From contig CAUVXJ010000011.1 in the NCBI GenBank assembly GCA_963555925.1, forward strand, positions 1 to 64,000: DNA of 64,000 nt. The letters run 5' to 3'. Under the pieces are notes generated by a model. The model had not been told where the DNA came from. It saw only the letters and a list, made by a program, of their open reading frames with translations, and did not search any database. Origin of the DNA: Protofrankia sp963555925 (GTDB lineage: Bacteria; Actinomycetota; Actinomycetes; Frankiales; Frankiaceae). This document shows positions 35,211 through 43,721 of the stretch, piece by piece. A program made the translations under genes and the position numbers. The number at the start of each line of letters is the position of its first letter. Position 1 is the stretch's first letter.

Positions 35211-36848
35211 TCAGGCGGCGTCGAAGTCGGCCTTCGCGCCGGACACACCCCGGGACCCGACCGTGCACAGTCCGGCGGTGCGCACCAGCGTGACGCGGTC
35301 GAGCTCCGCACCGCTCTCGGCGACCGCGCGAACGGTCAGCGTCGCAGGCTGGCCCAGGCGTGCGGGCGTGACGTCCACCGCGACGAACGAGTACCCGGTG
35401 TAGCGGACCCGGGACCAGGTCACCACCTCGGGGGTCTTCACCCCGACGCCCGTCCACGAGTAGGTGTTGACCGAGGCTGCATCGTTCACGTGCCCGGCGT
35501 AGCTGTCCGGGGCCGGGAAGCTGTACAGGCTGCGCCCGCCGCCGCCGACCGAGAGATAGGTCGTCCCGTCGGTGTCCGGGTGGACGGTCCCGCCGATCGG
35601 CACCGCCTTACTCGGGCTGCCGCCACGCAGCGGGTCGCTGCGCTCGTAGATGTGGTTGTGGCCGTTCAGGACGAGGTCGACGCGGTAGGCGTCGAACAGC
35701 GGCACCCACTCGGCCCGCACACCACCCTCGGACGCATGCGCGTTCGTCGTCGAGTAGGTGCAGTGGTGGAAGAAGACGACGACGAAGTCGACGTCGGGCT
35801 GGCGACGCAGGAACTTCAGCCGGGACTTCAGCCAGGACGTCTGGGAGCCCTTGCTGTAGCCGAGGTTCGCGGGGATCTCGTTCGAGACGTCGTTGGCGTC
35901 AAGGCTGATCACGCCGACGTTCCCGTAGATGAACGAGTAGACCGACGGGCATGCCTTCGGTCCGTTGCCGGGGAAGTCCCACCGGGCGATCTGGCCACCG
36001 TAGCCGTCCGGGGAGTACAGCGCCTCCATGTCGTGGTTGCCGGTCGCGACCATCCACGGCACCCGTGAGGCGACCGCTTCGATCTGCCCGAGGTAGGAGT
36101 CCCAGATGGTCGGGTTGAAGATGTCGGTGCCGTTGGCACCGGTGGCGCTGACCGGCCGGCCCTGGCCGCTGGGGTCGGCATATGCGATGTCGCCGAGCAG
36201 CAGGTGGAAGGCGGGGTTCTGCTGGGCCACGACGCCGTCGTTGGCCAGCGCATGCGGGCTGACGCCCTGGTCGCCGAAGGCTGTGAACGTGAACGGCTCC
36301 ACGTCCCAGCGTCCCCGCTGCGGTGCGGTGTGCACCGTCGAGATGGTGCCCGCGGGGGGCTCATAGCCCTTGTGGCCCACACCGTAGTAGTAGGTGGTGT
36401 CCGGGCGAAGCCCGTCGAGTTCGACGTGCAGGTAGTACTGGTCGACGGGTCCGGCCGCTCCCGGCACTTCCGAATGCAGCGGACGGACCTCGGCCGGGAT
36501 GCGGCCGGACAAATCGGACGGGTCGGTGCCGATCCGGATGAACGGCCTTCTGACGGGCGTCGGTACCTGCCAACCGATGCGGATCTGGCGGCGAGGGTCG
36601 GCACCGAAGGCCAGGTGACGGGCGAACGGAGCGACCGACGCTCCGTCCGCCGTGGAGTTGGTGGTGACCAGCGTCGGGCCGGTGCCGGCGGACGCGGCCG
36701 AGCCGAGCAGGCTGGGACCGGCGAGGAGGGTTCCCGCACCGAGGGCACCGGCGCGGAACACGCTACGGCGGGACGGGCGCTGAGACATCAGCCATTCGTG
36801 CTGCTCGGCCATGCTCATGCGCTCGGCGAGGCGGTCGGGAATCCCCAT
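35211..36848 (-). CDS. Tat-exported purple acid phosphatase-like metallophosphoesterase
   Basis: 545 residues from ATG 36848; the frame is open to 36965. A twin-arginine signal (PSRRSVFRAGALGAGTLLAGP, near residue 25) directs export of the folded protein. A fibronectin-like purple-acid-phosphatase N-domain (RQIRIGWQVPTPVRRPFIRIG) precedes the metallophosphoesterase core with FGDQG, LLGDIAYAD, TGNHDMEALY, VVFFHHCTY and NGHNHIYER, which carry the di-metal ligands. It releases phosphate from organic esters outside the cell. Together with the neighbouring nuclease it forms a phosphate-scavenging pair. The start is uncertain because several Met codons precede the Tat signal. Confidence 0.9.
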   Translation of the reverse strand: MGIPDRLAERMSMAEQHEWLMSQRPSRRSVFRAGALGAGTLLAGPSLLGSAASAGTGPTLVTTNSTADGASVAPFARHLAFGADPRRQIRIGWQVPTPVRRPFIRIGTDPSDLSGRIPAEVRPLHSEVPGAAGPVDQYYLHVELDGLRPDTTYYYGVGHKGYEPPAGTISTVHTAPQRGRWDVEPFTFTAFGDQGVSPHALANDGVVAQQNPAFHLLLGDIAYADPSGQGRPVSATGANGTDIFNPTIWDSYLGQIEAVASRVPWMVATGNHDMEALYSPDGYGGQIARWDFPGNGPKACPSVYSFIYGNVGVISLDANDVSNEIPANLGYSKGSQTSWLKSRLKFLRRQPDVDFVVVFFHHCTYSTTNAHASEGGVRAEWVPLFDAYRVDLVLNGHNHIYERSDPLRGGSPSKAVPIGGTVHPDTDGTTYLSVGGGGRSLYSFPAPDSYAGHVNDAASVNTYSWTGVGVKTPEVVTWSRVRYTGYSFVAVDVTPARLGQPATLTVRAVAESGAELDRVTLVRTAGLCTVGSRGVSGAKADFDAA

Positions 36849-36983
36849 ACGTGGTGTCTTCACGACATGTGACACTTGACTGATCAACTCACGCGGCGTG
36901 ATACCCCAGGTGAATGAATTCCTACGGTTTGCAGCTGAAATGGTAAACATGTCGCGTGAGTTCACGGCCGGGGCGCTGTTGGG

Positions 36984-37046
36984 ATGTCGGTGTTACCGCG
37001 ATACTTGTGTCACAACGACACCGGTGTTACTGCGACACCGGTGTCA
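36984..37046. repeat. Clustered ACACCGGTGT palindromes and direct repeats
   Basis: ACACCGGTGT occurs at 37018-37027 and, extended to the perfect palindrome GACACCGGTGTC, at 37034-37045. CGGTGTTACCGCGATAC and CGGTGTTACTGCGACAC form a diverged direct repeat. The array lies in the spacer upstream of the acid phosphatase and touches the stop codon of the DUF2889 gene. It may be an operator for the phosphatase. Confidence 0.6.
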
Positions 37047-38207
37047 CTGTGCCAGCAGCGGGATCAGCGCATGGATGTCGGCGAGCGCCCGGAGCTGGTC
37101 GGTGAGATGGGTGCAGGTCGTCGGTCCGGTCATGTCGGCGCGCAGCATCTCGCGGAGCCCCGTCAGGCGCTCGCCGACCAGACGGGTGGCGCTTGCCGCG
37201 GCGGCCGGGCAGTCGGGGCCCGGCAGGACATGGGGTGTCGCGTTGGCTGAGCGAATCGTCCCGGTGGCGAGGTCGACCGTCGCACTGACGGCGTATTCGT
37301 GGATCACCTTCTGAGTACCGTCCGCTTCACAGAACGTGTCGCGAAAAAGCCCGTCGACCACCACAACACCGAGTTCTGGGCCAGGAACCACGTCGAGCCT
37401 GCGCCGACGTCGGATGCTTCCCGGCGGCAGGTCAGGCATCGTGTGCCAGCCCAGCGGATCGGTCTCGTCCGCCAGCTCCGGGGCGGATGGTCCCACGCCG
37501 AGAAGGGAGAAGCGGCCTTCGCGGTGGCTTACATCCATCTCGCCACCAGCCTTCCAGCCCGCGCAGACATCCGTGGGCGGCATGACCGTGTTCCGCGGCC
37601 GTTCCCCGGAGACGCGTGCGATGGCTGATCCAGAGATCAACGTGACCACCGGTACTTCGTCGAGGAGGAGTCCGAGCAGGGTGCCGTCGGCGGTCAGGCG
37701 GGGCGCGGCCTGGTCCAGCGCTGTGCGGAAGCCCGAACCGGCACGAACGCCGACCAGTGTGTCACTGTCTGGCATCGCCGGTTCGCAGTGGATCTCGGTC
37801 ACCAGACGCCCACCGAAGTAGTCGATGGTGACGCGGGTACTCGCCTCGGCCACGAGCTCTGCATCCCAGCCGGTATCACTGGGTGTGTTTGTCTGGTATC
37901 TGGTTGCCGGGCTTGCGGTTGGCAGGCTTTTCGTCGTGCGGATGTCGCGGGCCCTGCCGACGAGGACGAGCGGACCTTCGAGTCCGTCCGGACGCAAAGC
38001 ATCCACCGAGCTGGTTCGACGTACCGAACCCGCGATGCGCGGCGGCGTGCCCACGGTTGGTCCGACGGTCCCTGGCCACAGAAGAACACTGGTCACTCTT
38101 CCAAGGGTTAGCAGCCAGGACGCGCCGACGCACGGTTGGAGCCTCGATCCGGTGTCGGAAGTGGGTAATGTCACGTCCCACTGCCACGTCCCCCGTGACG
38201 CGTTCAT
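37044..38207 (-). CDS. DUF2889-family protein
   Basis: 387 residues with no signal peptide or membrane segment. The sequence VRRTSSVDALRPDGLEGPLVLVGRARD, SGFRTALDQ, LLLDEVPVVTLISGSAIA and the C-terminal HEYAVSATVDLATGTIRSANATPHVLPGPDCPAAA match the DUF2889 family, which is common in actinobacteria and proteobacteria and has no assigned biochemical function. The N-terminal 50 residues are less conserved, so the start at 38207 is uncertain. It stands between the glycogen genes and the acid phosphatase on the same strand, separated from both by spacers of 195-400 bases. Confidence 0.75.
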   Translation of the reverse strand: MNASRGTWQWDVTLPTSDTGSRLQPCVGASWLLTLGRVTSVLLWPGTVGPTVGTPPRIAGSVRRTSSVDALRPDGLEGPLVLVGRARDIRTTKSLPTASPATRYQTNTPSDTGWDAELVAEASTRVTIDYFGGRLVTEIHCEPAMPDSDTLVGVRAGSGFRTALDQAAPRLTADGTLLGLLLDEVPVVTLISGSAIARVSGERPRNTVMPPTDVCAGWKAGGEMDVSHREGRFSLLGVGPSAPELADETDPLGWHTMPDLPPGSIRRRRRLDVVPGPELGVVVVDGLFRDTFCEADGTQKVIHEYAVSATVDLATGTIRSANATPHVLPGPDCPAAAASATRLVGERLTGLREMLRADMTGPTTCTHLTDQLRALADIHALIPLLAQ

Positions 38208-38603
38208 GATTGTTTCGCGGTGTTCCCCGACGCGCGGCGAACGCCTGGATCTACGAATCTCGTAGCGGGCCGGGCGTCGGTGTGTGGTAGATCTTGATCA
38301 CACCGAAGCCCTGAACGCGACCGAATCCGCGTACCCACAAGAGCGGCCGCCATAGCGACCGATTCCACCTACTGTCGGACGACGTTCGGCCGAACGGTAG
38401 GTGGTTCCGGTCATCAGGATGGCCTCAACGACCTACGCACCCCGGCCCCGCCACCCGGATTCTGTTCACCGGCGGCATCAAAGTAGTCGGGACACGCCAT
38501 CCCTTACCCGATATCGCCCGGATCGTATCGATCTCCCCGGCGGCCTCGGCCCGGTCCTACCCTGCGACGCCACCTCGTGATGCCCTGTCCATACGTGGCC
38601 TGT
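38208..38603. other. Intergenic region with hairpin
   Basis: About 400 bases without a gene. CCACCTAC (38365-38372) pairs with GTAGGTGG (38397-38404), and the palindrome GTTCGGCCGAAC lies between them. It may end glgM transcription. The rest probably holds the DUF2889 promoter; nothing else was recognised. Confidence 0.5.
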
Positions 38604-39752
38604 TCAGACCAGGGATTGGTAGAGGCGGGCGGTTTTCTCGGCTACCGCCGGCCAGCCGAACTCGGCGACGGCGCGGTCCCGGCCGGCCCGGCCCATGATT
38701 GCGGCGCGTGCCGGGTCGGTGAGTAGTTCGTTGACGGCGGCGGCCAGCGCCGCGGGGTCATCGGGTGGTACGAGCAGCCCGGTCACGCCGTCGTCCACCA
38801 CTTCGGGGATGCCCCCGACCCGGGAGGCGACCACAGCCGTGCTGCAGGCCATGGCCTCGAGGTTGACGATCCCGAGCGGCTCGTAGACCGACGGGCAGAC
38901 GAAGACGGTCGCGTGCGAGAGCAGCTGGATGACCTCGGGCTTGGCGAGCATGCCGGAGATCCACACAACACCCTTGCGGACGTCACGTAGCCCGTCGACC
39001 AGGTCGGTGACCTCGGCCAGTAGCTGCGGGGTGTCGGGCGCGCCCGCGCAGAGCACCAGCTGAGCCCGAGGGTCGAGCTCGGCCGCGGCCCGCAGCAGCA
39101 CCGGCACCCCCTTCTGCCGGGTGATCCGACCGACGAAGACAACCGACGGCTGCTCCGGGTCCACCCCGTGGCGGGCCAGGACATCGGTCGCGGGGTCCGG
39201 TGCGTATTCGTCGGTGTCGATCCCGTTGCGGATGACGTGGACCTTCGCCGGATCGACCGCCGGGTAGGCCGACAGGACATCGGCTCGCATGCCCTGGCTC
39301 ACCGCGATGACCGCCGCGGCCGACTCGATGGACACCCGTTCGCACCATGATGACAGCGCGTAGCCACCGCCGAGCTGTTCGGCCTTCCACGGCCGCTGCG
39401 GCTCAAGGGAATGCGAGGTCATCACGTGCGGGATCCCGTAGAGCAGGGACGCCAGATGCCCGGCCAGGTTGGCGTACCAGGTGTGGGAATGCACCAGGTC
39501 CGCGTCGGCGACGGCGGCGGTCGCGGACAGGTCGGCCGACACCGTCCGCAACGCCTCACCCGCGTCCGCGAGCTGGTCCCACGACCGGTGCGCGCGTACC
39601 GCGATGCTGTCCGAGCCCGGCCGGTCGGCCCCCTGGCAGTGCACGGTCAGGTCCACCAACCGGGAGACTTCGCGGGCGAGGTACTCGACGTGCACTCCGG
39701 CGCCGCCGTAGACCTCCGGCGGGTACTCCCTGGTCAGCAACGAGACGCGCAT
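38604..39752 (-). CDS. glgM: Actinobacterial GT4 glycogen synthase / maltose-1-phosphate synthase
   Basis: 382 residues, the length of the actinobacterial GlgA-like GT4 enzymes (M. tuberculosis Rv1212c), which use ADP-glucose to form alpha-maltose-1-phosphate for the GlgE glycogen route. Motifs: REYPPEVYGGAGVHVEYLA at the N-terminus, HSHTWYANLAG, VIAVSQGMR, FVGRITRQKG, and the donor-binding PSVYEPLGIVNLEAMAC with the E(x7)E pattern. It is transcribed after glgC, separated by 164 bases that are almost fully occupied by two hairpin repeats. Confidence 0.9.
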   Translation of the reverse strand: MRVSLLTREYPPEVYGGAGVHVEYLAREVSRLVDLTVHCQGADRPGSDSIAVRAHRSWDQLADAGEALRTVSADLSATAAVADADLVHSHTWYANLAGHLASLLYGIPHVMTSHSLEPQRPWKAEQLGGGYALSSWCERVSIESAAAVIAVSQGMRADVLSAYPAVDPAKVHVIRNGIDTDEYAPDPATDVLARHGVDPEQPSVVFVGRITRQKGVPVLLRAAAELDPRAQLVLCAGAPDTPQLLAEVTDLVDGLRDVRKGVVWISGMLAKPEVIQLLSHATVFVCPSVYEPLGIVNLEAMACSTAVVASRVGGIPEVVDDGVTGLLVPPDDPAALAAAVNELLTDPARAAIMGRAGRDRAVAEFGWPAVAEKTARLYQSLV

Positions 39753-39780
39753 TACCTGCCCTTCAGTGCTCCAAGACTTC

Positions 39781-39906
39781 GGCCTCCGGGCGCGCGATCT
39801 GACGATCGTCGCGCGCCCTTTGGCCCTTTAGCGTTCCAGGGATTGCGGCCTCCGGGCGCGCGATCTGACGATCGTCGCGCGCCCTTTGGCCCTTTAGCGT
39901 TCCAGT
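39781..39906 (+). repeat. Tandem dispersed hairpin repeats between glgC and glgM
   Basis: Two copies of a unit of about 60 bases (GGCCTCCGGGCGCGCGATCT ... GCGTTCCAG) lie at 39781-39840 and 39847-39906, with 66-bp period and almost no divergence. Each contains the perfect inverted repeat GGGCGCGCGA ... TCGCGCGCCC around TCTGACGATCG. In the glgC-glgM transcript each would fold into a stable stem-loop, which could lower or process expression of glgM. A third, inverted copy is at 1384-1430. Confidence 0.9.
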
Positions 39907-39916
39907 GACTGCGAGA

Positions 39917-41155
39917 TCACTCGGTGATTGTCACGCCCTTGCCGACAACGGTGATGCCATCGGGGCTGACCGTGAACCCGCGGGCGGTGTCGTGTTCCTT
40001 GTCCACCCCGACCTGCCCACCTTCGGGTACCACCACGTTCTTGTCGAGGATCGCGTTGCGGACCACGGCATGCCGTCCGATGACCGTGTTGTCCAGTATG
40101 ACCGCGTTCTCGACCTGGGCCCAGGAGTTCACCCGTACCCCGGGCGACAGGACCGACCGGCGCACGAGCCCACCAGAAATGATCACTCCGTTGCTGACGA
40201 CGCTGTTGAGCGCCATGCCGGTCCGGCCGGGTTCTTCGTGGACGAACTTTGCCGGCGGCAGGGACGGGACGTTCGTCAGGATCGGCCAGTGCCGGTTGTA
40301 GAGATTGAACACCGGGTCGAACGCGCACAGGTCCATGTGCGCGTCGAAGTAGGAGTCGAGGGTGCCGACGTCGCGCCAGTAACCCCGGTCCCGCTTGTTC
40401 GCGCCGGGGACTTCGTTGTCGGTGAAGTCATAGACCTGCGCGACACCTTCTTTGGTCAGCATCGGGATGATGCTGCCGCCCATGTCGTGGACGCTGTCGT
40501 CGTCGTCCGCGTCGGCCCGCAGCGCCTCGATCAGAACATCCGTGGAGAACACGTAGTTTCCCATGGACGCGTACGTCTCATCGGGACTGTCGGGCAGGCC
40601 GGGCGGATCCGCCGGCTTCTCAAGGAAGGCGTCGATCGTCCGGCCGTCCGCACCGGGGCGGATCACGCCGAGTTGCCTACCCTCCATTCGGGGCACACGC
40701 AGCCCCGCGACGGTCACCCCGGCCCTGTTGGCCAGGTGCTGCTCGACCATCTGGCGCGGATCCATCCGGTAGACGTGGTCGGCGCCGAACACGACCACGA
40801 TATCCGGTTGATCATCGTAGATGAGGTTCAGCGACTGGAGGATCGCATCCGCCGACCCCGTGTACCATCGAGGGCCGAGTCGCTGCTGCGCAGGTACCGG
40901 TGTGACGTAGTTGTCGAGCAGATTGCTCATGCGCCAGGTCGTGGTGATGTGGCGGTCCAGGCTGTGGCTCTTGTACTGCGTGAGAACACAGATCCGCAGG
41001 TAGCCTGCGTTGGCCAGGTTCGACAGGACGAAATCGATCAATCGGTAGAGGCCGCCGAACGGGACGGCCGGCTTGGCGCGGTCGGCGGTGAGCGGCGCGA
41101 GCCGCTTGCCCGCACCACCGGCCAGCACGACGCCGAGCACTCTTGGCGTTGACAT
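39917..41155 (-). CDS. glgC: Glucose-1-phosphate adenylyltransferase
   Basis: 412 residues. GlgC makes ADP-glucose from glucose-1-phosphate and ATP, the committed step of bacterial glycogen synthesis. The nucleotide-binding motif GGAGKRLAPLT is at 13-23. RAKPAVPFGG, WYTGSADAILQ, FGADHVYRMD, FLEKPADPPG and GYWRDVGTLDSYF are all present. The C-terminal left-handed beta-helix contains hexapeptide-like repeats. GGGGAGG lies just upstream of ATG 41155. It is the first gene of the glgC-glgM pair. Confidence 0.95.
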   Translation of the reverse strand: MSTPRVLGVVLAGGAGKRLAPLTADRAKPAVPFGGLYRLIDFVLSNLANAGYLRICVLTQYKSHSLDRHITTTWRMSNLLDNYVTPVPAQQRLGPRWYTGSADAILQSLNLIYDDQPDIVVVFGADHVYRMDPRQMVEQHLANRAGVTVAGLRVPRMEGRQLGVIRPGADGRTIDAFLEKPADPPGLPDSPDETYASMGNYVFSTDVLIEALRADADDDDSVHDMGGSIIPMLTKEGVAQVYDFTDNEVPGANKRDRGYWRDVGTLDSYFDAHMDLCAFDPVFNLYNRHWPILTNVPSLPPAKFVHEEPGRTGMALNSVVSNGVIISGGLVRRSVLSPGVRVNSWAQVENAVILDNTVIGRHAVVRNAILDKNVVVPEGGQVGVDKEHDTARGFTVSPDGITVVGKGVTITE

Positions 41156-41615
41156 CCCACACCTCCCCGGGGTGGCGATCGATGATCGGCTGGGAACTGA
41201 TGATCGGCTGGGACCGACAAGGACCGGCTTCGGGCGGTCCAGCCGGTATTTTCCGAGCCTAACAACGCGTAGCTAATTGCGATGTTCAACCCAGAAGGCC
41301 GCAGGACCCGTCCCACCACCGGGCCTACGCTGACCACCTTGGACGCACCGAGCCAGACACGAGCCGGACACCCGTCAAAAAGATCATCTGTTGTGATTGG
41401 GTCAAACCTATCGCCAGGTTGCGTTCATGGTGTCATGTCGATGTCCCACGGTTGGCGTCCCCGGTCTGGGCCTGTCTATGCGCGGGATCCCCGGCGGTCC
41501 GTCCCGGTGCATCAACCGTATGCACTGGGACGGACCGCCGGGGATCGCACGTGCTTGCGCTATGTGACTGGTCTTGTGGGATGGATCTTGCGTGGCGGGC
41601 GCGCTGCGGTGGGCC
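41156..41615. other. Intergenic region with promoter side of glgC
   Basis: 460 bases. Next to glgC there is an 18-bp tandem duplication (TGATGATCGGCTGGGAMC, about 41178-41213). The left-hand glgC promoter must lie here. The right half carries the large hairpin at 41486-41546. No gene was recognised. Confidence 0.55.
41486..41546. terminator. 27-bp stem-loop downstream of ArnT-like gene
   Basis: GATCCCCGGCGGTCCGTCCC plus seven bases pairs with its complement at 41520-41546 with one mismatch; the loop is seven bases. It lies 70 bases downstream of the stop of the leftward glycosyltransferase and probably ends that operon. Confidence 0.75.
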
Positions 41616-43721
41616 TCAGGTGCTGGTCCTGGTCAGGTCGTAGACGGTCGTACCGCCGATCGTGGCCTGGCTGAAGTTCTGCTGGACCCACGCGGCGATG
41701 GCGCTGGCCGGGCTATCGGACTGGCTGCCACCTATTCCCATCCCCGTGCCGCCGCCGATGAAGTAGTGGATCTTTCCCTGGCGGACGTACTCCTGGAACT
41801 GCGCGAGAGTGGGTGTGGGGTCGGTGCCGTTGAAGCCGCCGATGGCCATCACCGGCTCGCCCGTCGCGAGTTGGACGCCAGCCGCGGAGTTGGAGCCGAC
41901 CGTGGCCGCGACCCAGGTGTAGCGCTCAGCGTCCGCCTTCAAGGCTGTGACCAGTGCGGCACTTGGCGTTCCGGCGTTGAGCAGACCACCGATGCCACCG
42001 GCGCCACCCCCGAACCTCGCTCCACCCTGCGTGCCCAAGCCGCCGCCCAGACCCCCCGTGCCTCTCTGAGTGGTCGTGCCGCCCGGTGGCGTCCCCTGCG
42101 GTGCGCCGGCGCCGAAGGCGCCACCGCGGCCGTTCACACGGCCGCCCCCGCCGAAGCCGCCCCCGCCAGGGCCGCCGGAGCCCGCGGGGCCGGCGGACGG
42201 GATGGCGCCACTGTGCGTGACCGAGGCCGTGTCGACCGCGTAGGCGGCTGGCCCGGTGACCCCCGCGACGATGCTCACGGCGGCCAGTACCGCAGCGGCG
42301 CGGCGAGCCAGCGGTGCCGGCAGCACGACGGTGAAGATCAGCGCGACAACGGCTGCGCCGCCGAGGATGACCACCAGCGGCCGTAGCCACGGATGCCAGG
42401 TGGGCGTCCGGTTGAGCAGGACGTAGGCCCAAGCGGTTGTGGCGGCGAGGGCCGCGGCCAGGATGAGGCAGGCGACGAGCCGGTCACGCCGGCGCCACAG
42501 ACTGGTGCCGCCGATGCCGACCACGGCCCCGATCGCGGGAGCGAGTGCGACCGTGTAATACGGGTGGATGATCCCCTGGGCGAGGCTCAGGGTGAGGCCC
42601 GTGACGACGAGCCAGCCGCCCCACAGCACCAGCGCCGCTCGGGTCCGGTCCGTGCGGGGGGCTCGCCAGCCGAGCGCGAGCGCGCCGACTCCGAGGATCA
42701 GCGCGGTCGGAATGAGCCAGGAGACCTGCCCACCCATCTCGGAGTTGAACATCCTGGTCAGGCCGGTCGCCCCCCAACGACCGCCACCGGCGCCGCCCAT
42801 CCCGCCGACGCTGCCGGCCTCGTTGCCGTTGAGCCGGCCGAAGCCGTTGTAACCGAAGATCAGATTGAGGATGCTGTTGTTCTGGGAGCCGCCGATGTAG
42901 GGCCGCGAGCTCGTCGGCAGGAGTTCCACGGCCGCGACCCACCAGCCGGCAGCAAGGATCATCGCAGCGCCGGAGAGCAGGAGCTGGCCGATTCTGCGCC
43001 GAAACGACGTGGGGGCGGCCAGGAGGTAGGTGAGCGCGAACGCCGGAACGACCAGGAATGTCTGCATCATCTTGGCGAGGAACCCGAAGCCGACGAAGAC
43101 GCCGGCCCAGACGATCCAGCGGGTGCTTGCGTTCTCCACGGCCCGCACGGTCGCGTACGCGCCCAGAACCAGCAGCAGGACGAGCAGCGAGTCAGGGTTG
43201 TTGAACCTGAACATCAGCACCGCGACCGGCGTCAACGCGAAGACCGCGCCGGCCAGCAACGCCGCGCCGGGGGAGAACCAGCGCCGGACCGTCGCGTACA
43301 GCACGCCGACGGCCGCGACACCTTCCAGGGCCTGCGGGACGAGCATGCTCCACGGATTGAGCCCGAAGATGCGTACGGAGAGATCCGTTACCCACAGTGA
43401 AGCCGGTGGTTTGTCCACGGTGATGAAGTTCGATGCGTCCGACGAGCCGAAGAAGAACGCCTTCCAGCTTGTCGAACCGGCCTGGGCGGCGGCGGAGTAG
43501 AAGGCGTTCGCCCATCCGGAGGCCCCCAGACCCCAGATGTAGAGCAGGGCGGTCCCGGTGAGAAGGGTGAGCAGGGCGGGGCGTACCCAGGGCTGGTCGC
43601 CTTCCCGGCCGCGCACAAGACTCCGCGCCCATCGCGCGGGCGACGCCCGGACCTGCGCAGCCGCCGGGTCGACTGGGGCCGGGGGCACTCCGGCCGCCTG
43701 GTCCGGAAAGGTTGTGGTCAC
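41616..43721 (-). CDS. ArnT-like GT-C membrane glycosyltransferase (second paralogue)
   Basis: 701 residues and about twelve membrane helices. It shares with the protein at 6776-8977 the signature WGLGASGWAN, SNFITVDKPPASLW and FRFNNPDSLL, two Gly-rich insertions (about 302-320 and 500-570) and the soluble C-terminal domain (RYTWVAATVGSNSAAGVQLA ... YDLTRT). The start ATG 43721 overlaps the stop of the upstream glycosyltransferase by 4 bases, so the two are translationally coupled and probably act on one glycan. The donor is expected to be a polyprenyl-phosphate sugar. Confidence 0.85.
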   Translation of the reverse strand: MTTTFPDQAAGVPPAPVDPAAAQVRASPARWARSLVRGREGDQPWVRPALLTLLTGTALLYIWGLGASGWANAFYSAAAQAGSTSWKAFFFGSSDASNFITVDKPPASLWVTDLSVRIFGLNPWSMLVPQALEGVAAVGVLYATVRRWFSPGAALLAGAVFALTPVAVLMFRFNNPDSLLVLLLVLGAYATVRAVENASTRWIVWAGVFVGFGFLAKMMQTFLVVPAFALTYLLAAPTSFRRRIGQLLLSGAAMILAAGWWVAAVELLPTSSRPYIGGSQNNSILNLIFGYNGFGRLNGNEAGSVGGMGGAGGGRWGATGLTRMFNSEMGGQVSWLIPTALILGVGALALGWRAPRTDRTRAALVLWGGWLVVTGLTLSLAQGIIHPYYTVALAPAIGAVVGIGGTSLWRRRDRLVACLILAAALAATTAWAYVLLNRTPTWHPWLRPLVVILGGAAVVALIFTVVLPAPLARRAAAVLAAVSIVAGVTGPAAYAVDTASVTHSGAIPSAGPAGSGGPGGGGFGGGGRVNGRGGAFGAGAPQGTPPGGTTTQRGTGGLGGGLGTQGGARFGGGAGGIGGLLNAGTPSAALVTALKADAERYTWVAATVGSNSAAGVQLATGEPVMAIGGFNGTDPTPTLAQFQEYVRQGKIHYFIGGGTGMGIGGSQSDSPASAIAAWVQQNFSQATIGGTTVYDLTRTST

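Noticed and set aside
39781..39906. Insertion sequence ends
   Set aside because: The repeats are tandem direct copies with internal hairpins, with no transposase or flanking inverted ends.
39905..41152. 415-codon + frame opposite glgC
   Set aside because: glgC is unambiguous on the other strand; this frame is its shadow.
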